A DNA stretch of 64,000 nucleotides from Pyrrhosoma nymphula (GCA_963573305.1 OY754339.1:10463941-10527940), one strand, 5' to 3'. Positions 22,701 through 35,983 are shown, numbered from the stretch's first letter. The notes: a model not told the origin generated them from the letters alone. Program-made: numbers and translations.

Positions 22701-22839
22701 AGCAACTGATTAAGTTGCAACTACGGCTGAAACATTTCCAGCTGAAAATCCGAAAGAGCTGTCTTTAGAATTGAAGTCAATTGCGCCAGCAGTTCTCTGG
22801 AAAGTCCATCTCCACCAACTTCCTCTTCGGCTCTCCACA
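19751..22839. other. Mixed AT-rich DNA with CT-rich and microsatellite patches
   Basis: 19915-20050 is pyrimidine-rich, 20687-20712 is an AAT microsatellite with a CAA interruption, and 21321-21335 repeats ACGT. A small foldback-like pair occurs near 21511 and 21573 (related to 5273-5392). No gene recognised. Confidence 0.45.
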
Positions 22840-23420
22840 TGCTTCCTCTTCTATCTACATCTACATCTACAAAATATAACCCTGCAAGCCACCTCAGGGT
22901 TGTGTGGCAGGGGGTGAGTATTCACCAACATGCATTACACTATATCCCTTAAAGTTAAAGTAGCTACAACTAATTATGCATTAGCATAAATCGCTAATGC
23001 TTGTCACGAGAAGAAGCCTCTCAAGCATGCACTACACAACAGATATTATCACAATGGAGAGGAACCGTTAATATATACGTATTTTACAACTACACAAATG
23101 GACAGACTCGAAATTTATGTAGAAAACATGCACGGCGTGATGTTAGTACTAGGTAACAGAAAAGGATTCACGTATTAAGGAGTACTACTACTACTAAGAG
23201 CTACACTACCTATTGACAAACCAAGATAAAAGTCTCATTGGCCACTCTTATGGTTCCTTATAGTTCGTGGGAAAAATTACATTTAAATCTGTCCGTTCTG
23301 CAGTCTAGTCCCCTAATTTTATTCTCATGATCTGATCTACCGTAGTATGTCGGATTTCTTCTCTTCGGCAGCTCAATATCCTAATTTCATTAAACCTAGG
23401 CCTAAGTCATAATTATACCT
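22840..23420 (-). repeat. CR1-like LINE 3' UTR copy
   Basis: At the left, TCTACATCTACATCTAC is the reverse complement of a TAGATG tail. Then come CCTGCAAGCCACCTCAGGG, TGTGGCAGGGGGTGAG, ATTAGCATAAATCGCTAATGC, and ACATGCACGGCGTGATGTTAG near 23126-23146. The same order is found at 39895-40200, and reversed at 7076-7232. Further right, GGTTCCTTATAGTTCGTGGG may be more of the same 3' UTR. No RT coding was recognised beyond it. Confidence 0.65.
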
Positions 23421-26400
23421 CCAGTCCACTTTGACACAGGTCTTCGATAAAGTAAAAAACTTAAACAGCAAGGTCTTATGAGATTCTTATGAGAGTCTAT
23501 AATCTATGCACCATCCCAAACTCTACCACCGTTTGCTCCTTATATTCCCCCTCTACCGCGCGTGGGGGAATGTAATAGGGAAGAGGAGAAAGAGCGAGTG
23601 GGGGGGGAGAGGGGACTTTCTTATTCGGTTATTTAAGTACCGATTGAGATAACACTTAAAAGAGGGGCCGATTTTTGAAGTCTTAAAAAACTACCCTCCA
23701 ACAACTCCCCACCCATACTCAACCCACCGATGAATGCCCACAAGGCATTCGCCGATAACTCCTCCGATAATAAAGCGGGTAGATATGTGTGTTTTCCGGG
23801 AGCTCGGTGCGGGGGTTAGGGGCGGGGACCAGGAGTTGGGAGCGGTAAAAAGGGGTGTGGGGTGCCAGCGACGAGCCGGTGTGGTGCGGGGTGGTGCAGA
23901 GTTGGCTGGAGTTCCGCGGCCTATCTTGAGGGAGCTGAGACGTTGGCATGGAGGGAGTGGAAGTTCCCTTATATAAAAAAATATAAAGGGTTGACTGCAG
24001 GAGTGGGAGGTGGATAGGTAGGTGGAGGGAGAAGGATTACGCGGTGACTTTGGAGAGGGGATGGGGTTTGGCTGCTCGTTTGGAAATCGGAACTTTGCAG
24101 CATCTCAAGAAGACGCCCTTCTCTCTATCCCGTCGGGCTGGGTCCTTGATAAGGAGGGCATAAATAAATCCTTTCCGTAGTTTCAGAGGGAGGTAAAGAT
24201 TCTTGTGGTGGCAGATTGGAGGGCGGGTGTTTTTATAGCGATATTAAAAATATTGAAAAAGGGCGTGGCGCAAGACGTGTCCTTGGTGATGTATCTACAC
24301 ATTCATACCACCATGAGAGCCGCCCCAGTTGCGTGAGGCAGGGGGTTGTTGGGACATAAACCATGAAGAATGGGGGAGCATAGAGAGGGCATGGGAAGTG
24401 AGGTTTGTGCTCGCAGATTATATCTTTTGTAATTAATGTAGAGATGGAATAAGGAACTATTGTTCCATTTGTTCAATAGTTTGCGTCTAATGCTGATGTG
24501 GCTCTCGAGTTACACACTGTTTGGAGCATATTTGCTTCAACGTGTTTCTCTCTGGCTCTCATGGCAACTCTCATGGCTACAAGCGTGTTCGGGAGTGAAG
24601 TATTTCTCTTCGTTGCAGCACGAGGGAAACTTCATTCGTCCACTCTTACTCTTGTTCCTTTTTCAGTTGTCCCTTCACCCAGGGATCAGATTGGGGAGTT
24701 ATTTTACCTCCGGTAAAATTTCCTGGGGGGAATGCAATTACTTCATATGTTGACGAATGTTATATTGTAATTTATAGGGAGACTAATTTGGCGGTTTACT
24801 GTTGACTTACAAATCGCAGTACTTCGTCCGATTTCGTGATTTTACTCCAACCGCAGATTAGATCAAAATGCTTATCGTCGTCTGCGAAACGCTGCAAAAA
24901 ACTACCAATGCGTGTGTAATATTTAAGGAATAATACAATTTACGGTGTTCTTTGCTAAGTGTGGCTACAGATTGGTAATTTGTCGACAGATCCCTAAACT
25001 TTTGTATGTAATTTATGCCATCATTAAACATTTTAGGCTCAATCCCTACATGTGTTCCAAACCTGTGGTTAGAGTGAATAGAATGATATATGACGATCAA
25101 TATTTCTCTATGACTATCAGTTGACACGATTTCTACGTCAAATTGAGTCGTAAAAAAGGAAAAAATATTTTATTTTCACCAATAACAAATTCAGCTAAGC
25201 AATTATCTAAACTATTGTACTCGTAGTGAGAATGTATCCATCACTCAATCATAAGATGGATCATTCTTACTCCGCGTCGACTTAGCAATGAAATAATTAC
25301 GTGATCGTTTGAAAGATTATCAGGAGTGTGTATCTATCTCAACCCGCCCCTAATTGGTTTCTCAAGCTATTTTGTAACGGTTGTGCATACTCCTGTTCTG
25401 CTCGCTGAATAAAGCGTGTATTTTGCTTCCCCTGCACTCATCTGAATCTTTAATTCAACCTAATTTCAGTTAATCACGTTTTAGAATTCCATTTTCCCCA
25501 TTCTTAGATGATACAAATGCATAAATACTAATGCATAAAAAAGAATACTCAGATGACACAAAACCAACAAATGACTGAGGATATCAACTCAACTGCGTTA
25601 ATTTTGATGATTATAATGAAACCAAACAAAATTAAATGCTGATCATTGGTATTTTTAAATTATATTCATGTATTCTGGCCATATTTCTTTGCATATTTCA
25701 CTATAATTACAATTGATTTAATGTTCCATTATACCTTTGAAGCATGATCTGTTTTAACTTTAGATGGCCGTTGCATAACATATCCTACAGAAATTATTAT
25801 TTTTTTTAAATAATTCCAGCTGAGGTGTTGACGTAGGTGCGTGACTTTTACAGAAATTTCGCATCTATAAATCTTTTGTTAAGAAAGTAACGGCATTTAT
25901 ACATCAAACTTTAAGTATCAAAATTACAGTTTTTTTCAAATACTTTCAAGAATAGGGAAACATAGCAGTGGAGAAAACAGTATTGACCAGTCCGATAACA
26001 GAAAAGAATTACATTGCATAGAACCACGAGAGAAAATATATGACGTGGAGTACAATGGATGGCGAAAATAGAAAACTTTTCAGTTTTCTACTGTGATTAA
26101 ATATTAAATTTTAGATTAATTATTCGTCTGCACAGTAAGAAACTACAATGAGTTCTTCTTTCGTCAGGTACAAGTTCCACCACTGCGGTGTTGAGACCGG
26201 ATTCTTACCTACACCAGATGGAGAAGCTCTGATGGAAGGGCGTTCGCTGGAGTTTGCAGCGAGGCAGAGGTTCGTCGCTTGATGAGGAAGCGTCGGAAGA
26301 TGGGGACGAAGGGTTTCGGGCAACTTTTGTGAGTCTTGCGCTTATAAAGAAGAAGAGCAAGGGATGCGCTTGGACGTGTGGAAGGCGAAGAGGACGGGCG

Positions 26401-26994
26401 ATGGGTGGAGGGGTGGGGGGCATCCGGAAGGAAGCAGGGAGCCTCTGATTAGAGAGATAAGTCGAAGAGAAGAAGAAGAGAGGGGGTCCTCCTTCAGTGA
26501 GGATGGGCAGGAATAGAAATGAGGTGTTCCGGAGGATCAGTCACGAACTGATCAGGAGTTTGCGTCATCTTGAAGGTAACCACAGCGGAAGAGAGGAGGA
26601 GGGTAAAGTGTTGGGATATACGCGAGAGGATATCTTAAGAGGGACAGGGATTATATAATGCCGAAGAAGAATGAGGCCTTATGGATGATAGTTATGGCAC
26701 ACGTGTACCAGGTTGTTTGACATTTTACCGTTATGGATAGATCATAACTAGATTCTAGAAAGAATTATAGAGTTCATCAGGTTAAGTTCAAGAATTTAAC
26801 CAGATAAACGTTAAAGGAAATGTTGTAAAGCCTCACCGGCGAAGAGGTGGTCGTTATCATAAATTCTAGTCTATTATGTTGTCTTTCTGGAGGGACGACC
26901 GTCAACCTGTAGCACCTCGCCACTGTTTCTGAACGTGGCTCTGCGGTTAATTCATTGTATTTCATGCAATAAAAAGACATGAAATACGCCATTG
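23421..26994. other. Intergenic DNA with purine-rich islands
   Basis: 23560-24330 and 26230-26560 are G- and A-rich on the plus strand (GGGGGGGAGAGGGG, GGTGGATAGG), interrupted by C-rich 23690-23720. The rest is AT-rich. Open frames here are compositional. Nothing else recognised. Confidence 0.45.
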
Positions 26995-27065
26995 AAAATA
27001 ATTTGATGTGATCGGGATTCCAACCCGGATTTTCCAATTTCTGGTCAGGAGGGTTAACATAATAC
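26995..27065 (-). repeat. SINE head fragment
   Basis: The minus strand reads TAACCCTCCTGACCAG, a spacer, then GGGTTGGAATCCCGATCAC. The latter is a B box in the same setting as the SINE at 12540-12735. No matching body follows. Confidence 0.4.
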
Positions 27066-28159
27066 ACCTTCAATCTATCTTTATAGATAGACGTTATGTT
27101 GCGTTTGTCCTCCGATAATTTGGCTTGTAAATCACGACAACGCCTGTCCTGTGCTACGGTGTGAAATGGAAACGAAAACGTTTAGTTCATGTAAAACTCT
27201 GGGAAATTTAGATAGCATTGTTGTTCAACTAACTATGGCTAGCATAACTGTCCGGTATATCCAGGTTCGAACTCATTTCAAGTCAAATGATTTTTTTCAT
27301 GACGAATTTCACCCGTTTGCTGTACGTTTCCACCCGAAACTGCGTACTGTGTTGTTCGTGTATTCTTCAGTGATTTGGATATTGTTATATGTAGATTTAT
27401 ACTATTTTCTAACTTATAAAACATTAAATTTAACAAATTCTTTATATAATCAAAGAAAGTTACATGACGAACGTATGACACAATTAATTAAAAACGGACA
27501 GTAATAAAAATAATGAAATGTTTAAGAACAAGACAGGGTATTTCTGAGCATAATTATCGTATACTATCGCATCGTATCATATTTTTTACCAAACACAAAA
27601 TAATACATTTCTTATAAAATACATTTTGTTACTAGCAAATATAAAGTATCACGCCGAGTAGTTCAATTATCGAGAGAAAAAAAAACAATTCAATTTTATT
27701 TCGTCAAAATTTAGAATTTTATCGTACCGAAAACTTTGGACATAAAAAGCTTTAATTAAGCAAAGAAATTTAAAAATATTTAAAAGAGATTTAATTATAT
27801 AAAAGAAGTTTATTAGTATAATTCTCGTATAATTTCTATTACTGCCTGTAGGGTACGTTTCAACGTATCAACAGATGCACATGATGAAATGTGATTCCAG
27901 AAGGTTTTGTCGATATGCTTAAAATGTATTTACATGTGTAATCAATGCCTCACGATTACATGCACTTACTGATGCCGATTGATTTCAGATTTAAATGTGC
28001 GAATTCTACTGACTGCAGATGATGATGTGTTGCCGTTTGAGAGCCGACAGCGAATACGAATCATTTCGGGTAATGGATCATTTATCTTGTTCCGTGAAGT
28101 GATGGCGTGTATATAATGGAGGATATAGGCTCAAAGACAAAAAACGTTTTTGAAAATTA
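27066..28159. other. AT-rich DNA, nothing recognised
   Basis: A 117-codon plus frame at 27151-27504 has no recognised motif and is not supported by splice-like borders. Confidence 0.4.
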
Positions 28160-28800
28160 GTTGTTTTAATGAGAAGTATGAATGAATCATGAGGGTGAAT
28201 GATGAAATGATTGAGAAAACGGGTGGTTTCGTGTAACTTGGCCAAATGGTCAAAATACGTTCAATAGCTGGAAGGAAAGTGGAAGTAAGGCGATTATGGA
28301 ACAAATCAAGGAATGAGAATTTTCTCGAGGAAGCAAGAAATCGCAGTAAACACATTTATTCTCCTCCCAACTTCATTGTATGATAGTGAAACTTGGGCAT
28401 AAAAGGACGAGCAGAAGTAAGTCAAACAATCTATTGTATTGGGGTACTGAGGAAGTTTTTTTCTTAAGAAAATTAAGGTAAGGGGTAGGTTTATAAATGA
28501 GCGGGCATTGAAAGAATGTGAATTAAATGCTCCGGTATTGGATAATTATGAAAGGTGTGTGGTTAGTTGGTTCTGCTTTGCTGAGAGAATAAATGAACTG
28601 AATACCGCAACGGATTCAAGATTGAGAGATTCACTAGTGGTTGAGGGTGGGGTCCATCGAGATGGCCATGGGTGAATGAAGTGTGAAAGACACTGAAGAG
28701 AAGGGATGTTATGAGTCTACAGAATGTAAGAAAAAGAGGTGCACAAGAGTAGGATATTATGGAGAAATTTAAAAAGATTTTCCGATTCCCAAGGCTATAC
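28160..28800 (+). pseudogene. LINE reverse transcriptase C-terminal remnant (second LINE family)
   Basis: Across changing frames the plus strand encodes NDEMIEKTGGF, VKIRSIAGRKVEVRRLWN, YDSETWA (family YGSETW), FINERALKECELNAPVLDNY, and WFCFAERINEL (family WFGHVERM). These segments follow the RT palm in RTE/Jockey-like LINEs. The order is preserved but the frame changes several times and stops are frequent. The palm with the catalytic FADD is not present, so the copy is 5'-truncated. The sequence differs clearly from the LINE family at 44-49 and 61-63 kb. Confidence 0.65.
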
Positions 28801-29990
28801 GCCAATAAGTAAGTGTTAATGCTTATGCGGCTTAAGGAATTTTAAGATGTAAGCTTTCCGGGTTTCCTCCTACGTAGGTCTTGAAGTGCTGGACCTACAG
28901 TTTCGCCAGCATTGCAGTCGGCTTTCTCAGGTCAGTGAAGTGAAATGGAATTGCAGGTTGGCCGTTTTATGAACATTTTGGAGAGGCTTGCAGCTTCAAG
29001 TGACTCCGAAAGGGAATGGCGTGATGGGTGATTTATTTAGTTGTCCTTATTCCCTTGCGTCTCATCTAGTATATTTATGATTTGCCTATTTGCCGATATC
29101 CTTGAGGAATTTCAACCCTTTTCATGATTATACATAATTACGTCTAATAAATTTGGTATACGTGTTTTTCAGTGCCTAAAAGAACAAACCAGTCATGCAT
29201 CACTAAGTTGGAATGGCAAGATATGCACAGCAACACAGCGGCCCTACTAATATCTTCTTTTTTTGCTGCAGTTGGAGGCAAAGTTGAGTTGGTAGTAATT
29301 GACTAGGTATGTAAGTAGAAGGAGTGTTTAAATTCTCAACTAAAGCCAAGATTGAACTTTGCTCGAGTTATCACCTGAAGCACCTTGACTCTTCATCTTA
29401 GTCTGCATAGAATCATCCTTGGTTTCCTTGCAACGGCACGAACTGGAGTCTCATTAGGGTAATGAATTCACGCTGCTAAAAATATCGATAATACAAGTAC
29501 TCATTAGGCTTAACCTTGCTTCTGTTAAGCTCAATACCTCTCAAGAGTTTTAAAATATGGAAATGGTATCATGGGAATGTTTGAGGAAAATGTGAAGCGA
29601 TACGTGACCAATTGAAATGGACTATTAGAAATGTACTCGGATTGGTAGAAAACTTAATCCAAAAGAAAGAGGACAATTCGGATTTCTAATGTATTCTATT
29701 GTAAATACTTTTCTGGTAAAATTATCTAATAAAGTTGTCAAGGGTTCATGGTTTCTTCGACCGGTCACTATTTTGAACTCCAATGTGAATACAGATAAAA
29801 CTTAAGTTGCTATCGGAGCTTGCGCCAACATCCTAATGAACTGCATCTCTGATTTCCAATCAAAGGTGAGTGAAGTCAGGTGGAGTGAGGTGAATATTAT
29901 TTCTGTTATGAAAATCTCCCAATGCATAATAGCCTATATTTTTTGTCAAACACTCAATATCCGTTTTATTTATCTGTAACATAAGTTAAT
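28801..29990. other. AT-rich DNA, nothing recognised
   Basis: No coding or element signal found. Confidence 0.45.
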
Positions 29991-30115
29991 AGACAGAAAA
30001 AATTTCACCTAAGGTGACATAAAATAATACTAATAAAGTAATTTTCACCTAAGGTGAAAAAAATAATAAATCCAGACAGAAAGAATTTCACCTAAGGTGA
30101 AATTTTTTCTCTCTG
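29991..30115. repeat. Triple palindromic motif cluster
   Basis: The palindrome TTTCACCTAAGGTGAAA (or its first 15 bases) occurs at 30003-30017, 30043-30059 and 30086-30102. The first and third are both preceded by AGACAGAAA, and the third is followed by its inverse (TTTTTTCTCTCTGT). This looks like repeated ends of a small inverted-repeat element. Confidence 0.8.
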
Positions 30116-33100
30116 TATTCGACACATTTTTATCTTCCCCACCAAACCCTGTGTTCGTCCTTTTATGTGTTCCTATGCCTTTCCATTTTCTATGATTGTA
30201 TGCATTTATACGCGCCTTTGAGCGTCTGATTTTCGAATGGATGAGTATATATATTATATATATTATATGAGGAAAATGGCGCATAGTCGTCGTAATCGAT
30301 CGGGGAATATATAAAGATGTGTGGAATGTACATAGTTTGTTTCATTTGCCATGTTTAAGGTCCGTAATTTCCACAAAGTATCTCCTTCATCCATTAATTT
30401 AATTGAAGTTATATGCTGTTTAATGGGAGAATAAGAGAAACACAGGGAAAAATAGTATATTTCCATAAAGTGTAAATGTCGTTTTCGCGGAAAACTGTTT
30501 ATTAGAAGGAAATGATACTGAAAAATTGAATGAAAGTAAAATATAGGAGTCTTGTCGGCTTACTCTTTTAGTTATTGGGGAATTAACGCCGTAATTGAAG
30601 TCATAATGCGGCAATTCGTTAGAAATGGCGCAGCAGTCGGCTCCTATGACTGGAAAAAAGTGATAATTTAAAATATATTCGTGGAAAAATCTGCACATTT
30701 TGTACCTAACTTATGGTTTTCAATAGGTGACCCATTTCATCAGGGAAAGCTGGATTTTCTGTGCAAAATATAAAAATTGTAAAATGTAGTACTTCTTTTG
30801 ACTTACATAGTTGTGGTTGAACCTCCGTAAGTTTCATTAATTTCAAGTAGAAAAGTCACCTGTTTTACGAACATTTTGTAGAAATACTAACTATTGTAGC
30901 CCTTAACAAGGTACGGCTTCCTGAAAATGTCTACGTAGTATTTCGTTCCATGGTCAGTAGACCCTTAAACCATCACCAAGTCAAAACTTTTTACAGTCGA
31001 GATATCTGCCGTAATTTTGTACAAATTACTTTCAGACGGATTGGTAAAATATGAAGTGGGAAAAACTCAATCGAGTTAATTAATGGGCAAAATCAAACCA
31101 AGGAGATGGAATTGGGGAGTTTTTTTGGAAAATCTGAAAAATCACTAACTTCCTTTACACATATTGCATTCGTTTAAATACTTCCTAAGACAAAGAACTT
31201 TAGTTTGAAAGATTTTTTGATGACACCAACTCAATGATCTCAATGGGTGGAAAAAATAAGATTTTTTGGAGAAAAAAATCGTTACTTCATTAGTAGGCAA
31301 AATATCAGACTTGTCCAAATTTATTGTAGATCTTTTAAATATTATCTAAAACTTTAGATAAAAATCAATTTTGATGCAGCTAACCCTTGCTGCAAGTGGT
31401 GAAAAAAATGAGTATCTATATAAAAACACGAAATCTACCGTCTATCTTCCGTCATTCTACCGAAGTGCACGTCGCAGTATGCTATCTACTCTCTTGACCA
31501 TCTGACGGCGTTGTTCATGGTCGTCTCCTGCCTTTGACGTTTTGATTTTTATGATGATGTTTTGCCTTTGATAGAGCAGGATGTTTTGTTGCCTTTAATT
31601 TTCCTACCATGAAATTCAATGCAAGCGTGTTTTTCAGGAACGCTAATGATTGGCGTGATTAATATGATTGACTCCTTTATATAAACATGCATGATAAAGG
31701 CTGTGGGTGAGGCATGCTTGTGAGTTCACCGTTCAAACTTCATTTAAATTTTGGGAAATTTTCAAAAACACTTATGTGAAGACACATTAATAATATCCTC
31801 AACTATCTCTACAACCAGGTGTACTACCAGTTTTTAAGGGTGTTGAGGTAATAATTTATCGAATATTTTTTTCAGTTAAGCACGCAACTATACCCAATTA
31901 CCAGTCCGCGTTAGCACCGCTCTAGAGAGGACCTTACCCAGAACCATGCGCACGTGAAACGGAGAACAGAAACTAAATCAACAAGTGAGTTTTCGAGTGG
32001 GTGAACATTACGGAGACCAATCTGCTTGATACAATTTCTATAGTTCCAAAAGAACCTGAATAATTTTATTTGAGTTTAAAAAATGTGGTGACAGATAGCC
32101 CACAAGTACCATCTTGCCTAACCGTGATTTTAATCGTCCCAGCTATTGCTGCGCCTAGTTTTCTCCGGCATTGTCACAGGAGTCTTGTCTCTGGCGTTAA
32201 ACAACCCCCGTAGCGTCCTCTCCATGCCTCACTTTCCCCTCCAACCCTTCCCATCATGCCTTCCTTCCCGACCGTTCCTTTCACCCTCCAAACTCAATCC
32301 TAATCAACTTCAACCAGGTCAAGACGATCTGAGCGTACTTAAACAGGCCCTCCCTCTTGATGCTTCTCTCTCTCTCTCTGCTTCTCAAACGTTCCCTCTT
32401 TCATTCCTCTCCTGCCTCTGCTACCCTCTCGTAGACTACCCTCCAACTCCCACTCGAGTCTCCTCAACACGGCGTCAAGTTGCCCGATGAAGGCAAATTA
32501 CGTCTCTTCTGAATCACCCGACGTTAGCCACTGAACTGTGAAGAAGACGGAAGGGTGGGGGGTGGAATATAAATTTTATTTACTTAGTTGATTAAAACAT
32601 CGTTCGTGGGGAATAAACTCATTTCCCAAGTCATGTATATAAGTATTTACACCGAAATGATGAAAGTTTTCGATTGCCCTTCATTACTGAATTTTTTTTC
32701 TTATTCACGTGTAATCCTGAGAAGTTGGCCTGCGTGATGTTCATTTTTGCATGCCAAGGAGAATCATATTAGAAGATATTTTTCATCCTTTTTTCTCTTT
32801 ATTAAGAAGTTTTCATTATTTCGGTGCCTAGGATATCCTTAGTACGTTCACAAACTTAGGTTTCTCCATGTAAGATATTTTTCAATCTTTCTTCTCTTTA
32901 ATAAGGAGTTATCATGATTCCGATGTCTAGGAATTCATTGGCAGCTCCATGAACTGAAGTTTTTCATAGCCATTTCTAGCCATTCTTCCCATTTTCCCTT
33001 AAAAACTCCTCGTTAGAAAAGTTCATAACATATAACGTGAGTGTGGGTTCTTACATTCCATTTTTTGCATGTGTTAAGCAGTTTACGGGTTTATTAAATA

Positions 33101-33470
33101 GAAGGCTACGATTTTTAAAATTGAATAAAAATATTGGTTTCGCGCACGCTAAGATAATAATAGATGAATGGAAGTACATTTTCTGTTTCTCCGGGTTCTT
33201 CATGGTATCATCACCGAGGCCGCGAACATTGATTTCACACGGCTGCTGTTAAACTAAAAAAAATCCCATTCGGCATTGACCTACAGGCGCAGGTAGATTT
33301 CGAAGTTCATGTGTTTAATAAATACTAGCGAGCAACACAAATAGCTGAATTCTACTCGGATGAAGTATGCGTGCAAGTTTCAGCGCAATCAACTTGATAT
33401 TGGCCGAGTTGTACCCAGATATGTAAATGCCGCCCGCCACCTTGGCGGTAAATATTTTTGATTCTGTAAC
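30116..33470. other. AT-rich DNA with a CT-rich stretch
   Basis: 32210-32470 is pyrimidine-rich and contains a (TC)n run near 32365-32379. The 114-codon frame over it is compositional. TATA-type runs occur at 30247-30268. No gene or element is supported. Confidence 0.45.
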
Positions 33471-33512
33471 ATGATGCATTGAAGTGAAATAAGCCCTGTA
33501 GTACATGCATGT
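33471..33512 (+). repeat. Exact 42-bp repeat, copy 1
   Basis: Identical to 33777-33818, starting ATGATGCATTGAAGTGAAAT and ending TACATGCATGT. Copies are 306 bp apart in the same orientation with unlike flanks. Confidence 0.9.
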
Positions 33513-33776
33513 GCTTTAGATGGCGGCTGAAATCAGCCAATGAGCACATATCTATTGAAATCAGGACGCTCTCTGCCTCTGACTAGCGCTGAATCGCCGC
33601 AAAATATTCACTCCGACTGAAAGTTCCAGGGGCGGCCGCTTCCTTTCAAAACTGAAACCTCCCTTGGTGACTAGCGAGAGGTTATTTGTTCAAGTAGGCT
33701 CCATTTTATCAAACCTTGTTATTTTTACGATATATTTTAAATATTTGGAATTTTATTTGTACTGAAACACAAGTGC

Positions 33777-33818
33777 ATGATGCATTGAAGTGAAATAAGC
33801 CCTGTAGTACATGCATGT
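33777..33818 (+). repeat. Exact 42-bp repeat, copy 2
   Basis: Second copy of the repeat at 33471-33512, directly repeated and without mismatch. Confidence 0.9.
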
Positions 33819-34111
33819 TGCAATACATATTGCAATGCTGGGTAACAATGAAATAAATGTGTAGCAACGGAAATGACAAAAGCTCTAAAATTGCATTATA
33901 TTTACGCGCAAAGGTCAAACTTCTCAGTGTATCGGTCGATTGAGACAAATCGGTTAAATAAATTAAAAAATATGAAGACTTAGCTTTATTTCAGTCTAAA
34001 AAACAAACTCGTAGCTCAATTATTTCATATTTTAATGAGAAAAAAAATCGATCTACTCAGAAATTTTTCGTATTAAAGGCAGTGCTAAAAGACTATTGTG
34101 TAATAGTTAAA

Positions 34112-34909
34112 TCTATCTATTTTTATAAAAATGGATGTTTGCATGTTTGTTTGTCTGTCCGAGATTAATAGACTTCGACGCCATTTCACCGATCACCATG
34201 AAAGTTGGCATATATATGTATTTTTTCAAAGAGAATGTTTTTATGCTATCTAAAAATACCTCAGGGCCCCAAAAGGTCCCAAAAAGCTACGAATGGTGGT
34301 TGAAGCTACGAATTGGGTACTGTGCAGTGGTTTCATTTTTAGCTTTTTTAAACTACTTCCGCTCAAGATAGAGGGTTGGGATATTTTTCATCAAATGGCT
34401 AAAAGAATGAAGTTTATAAATCTTTCAATCAATTATCTTTTCCATTTCGTATTTGTGTGAAAATCGCGTTTTAAGCTGCAAAAACGCACGTTTTTCTCAG
34501 AAATCAACAATATCATATTTCCTTGACAACCAGATTTTGGTATTAAACGCATTACAAAATGAATTAGCCTAGTTAAGCTGATTATGAATGCTAAGCATTG
34601 GGTTTCATGCAGTGGTTTATTTTTTTCTCAGAAATCAAAAACAGCATATTTCTTTGACAACCAGATGTGGTCTTTAACGCATTGGAAATTCATTTTGCTC
34701 AGTTAACCTGATTAGGAATTCAAAGCATTGGGTTTTGTACAATGGTTGAAATTTTTTGATTTTAAAAAATACTTTCACTCAGGATAGAGAGCTATAAATT
34801 ATTTTATCTGATACCCGAAAGAATTAAATTTTTCAATCGATTTTCCTCTTATATGATAATTTAAAAATGAAGTGTTATCCCGAGCTTCGCCGGGGTAATT
34901 CAGCTATAG
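34112..34909 (+). mobile_element. Helitron-like non-autonomous element A
   Basis: Starts TCTATCTATTTTTATAAAAA after an A, then TTCACCGATCACCATGAAAG at about 75 bases, a Helitron-like 5' layout. Near the right end CCCGAGCTTCGCCGGG forms a CCCG/CGGG hairpin followed by TAATTCAGCTATAG, close to a CTRR end but not exact. Inside, a unit with GCATTGGGTTTCATGCAGTGG and TTTCACTCAGGATAGAGAGC-type wording recurs two or three times. No coding. Confidence 0.55.
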
Positions 34910-35430
34910 AAATGGTGTCTGTATGTCCGTCTGTCTGTCTGTTGCTCCATCACTCAAAAACTACAGGACCGATTGAGCTGAAATTTGTCATGTAGATAGA
35001 AAATATATGTATCTGGCTGAAACATAGGCTATATTAAAAAGCCCTCGGGGGCCCCAAAGGCCCCCCCTGGTGGTCCATGCTAAGCTTTGGGTTCGGTGCA
35101 GTGGTTTCATATTTTTGCTTTTTAAAAGTACTTTCACTGAAGATAGAGATAGGATTTTTTTATCGGATGACTGAATAAATAGTTTCTTTCTATTGATTTT
35201 TTAGGCTTCATATTTGTCTGAAATTTATTATTTTAGCTGAAAAATCTCATATTTTTCTCTAAAATCGGCAATAGTTAATTTATTTGTCAACAAGAGGTTT
35301 GATTTCAAAGGATAATCATGCCTCTAGCAATTAAATATCATGTTTTTCTGCAGGCCCATCATAACACGTAGAAAGGAAATCTGTATAAGACGGGCCCAGA
35401 GTCCCAAGGGCCCCATGTTAGATTGCTAAT
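34904..35430 (+). mobile_element. Helitron-like non-autonomous element B, abutting A
   Basis: Starts CTATAGAAATGG directly at the end of element A and has TACAGGACCGATTGAGCTGA then AATTTGTCATGTAG, the Helitron-like 5' signature. It repeats the internal unit of A (GGTTCGGTGCAGTGGTTTCA, CTTTCACTGAAGATAGAGAT). No 3' hairpin end was found; similarity fades near 35430. Confidence 0.5.
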
Positions 35431-35983
35431 GGGAGTAATCGATAATTCAATTCACATTTACAACAAGTTTACTCTTCAAAGTCTATTTTCAAAGTAGCTC
35501 TTATAGGGTCACTGCATGTATATGAGAGAACACTTACGTAGTAAACGATAAATATAAAGGAATTAAAGAGGCTACGCAAACAATTAAACGTGCAAGAATA
35601 TTTATGTGCAGCGAATAGTAATGGTAATATGGCCTCTCTTGCTACAAAAGAACACAGCTTTGTTTATTATCGTTTAATACTCAGATGTATTACACGTAGT
35701 GGAACCACCTGCCTCTCATTACGATTGTGAACCGTTTTTGAGACAAATTCCCACATTATAAATGTTACAAAGTATTTATATATATTTAAAAGTGTAAAAG
35801 TGCAATTAACTTACATTCACTCAATCATCGAGTTGCCTATTAAAGAGTCTCACTCGCCGCTGTTTCCCCTCCTTTGACTTAAAAATATATCCATAAACAT
35901 GCCTAATAGAATAAAAGGTTAGCTTTCGAAAAAATCTTAGAAAGCAAGAGGATTGTCTTCTTTGCGAGAATATGAGTCCTTGC
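35431..35983. other. AT-rich DNA, nothing recognised
   Basis: Nothing supported. Confidence 0.4.

Noticed and set aside
1300..27030. tRNA genes suggested by GGTTCGAATCC-like B boxes
   Set aside because: No acceptor stem, anticodon arm or full cloverleaf could be built; they are SINE heads.
33471..33818. CRISPR-like repeat pair
   Set aside because: Only two copies with a 264-base gap in a eukaryotic setting; not a CRISPR array.
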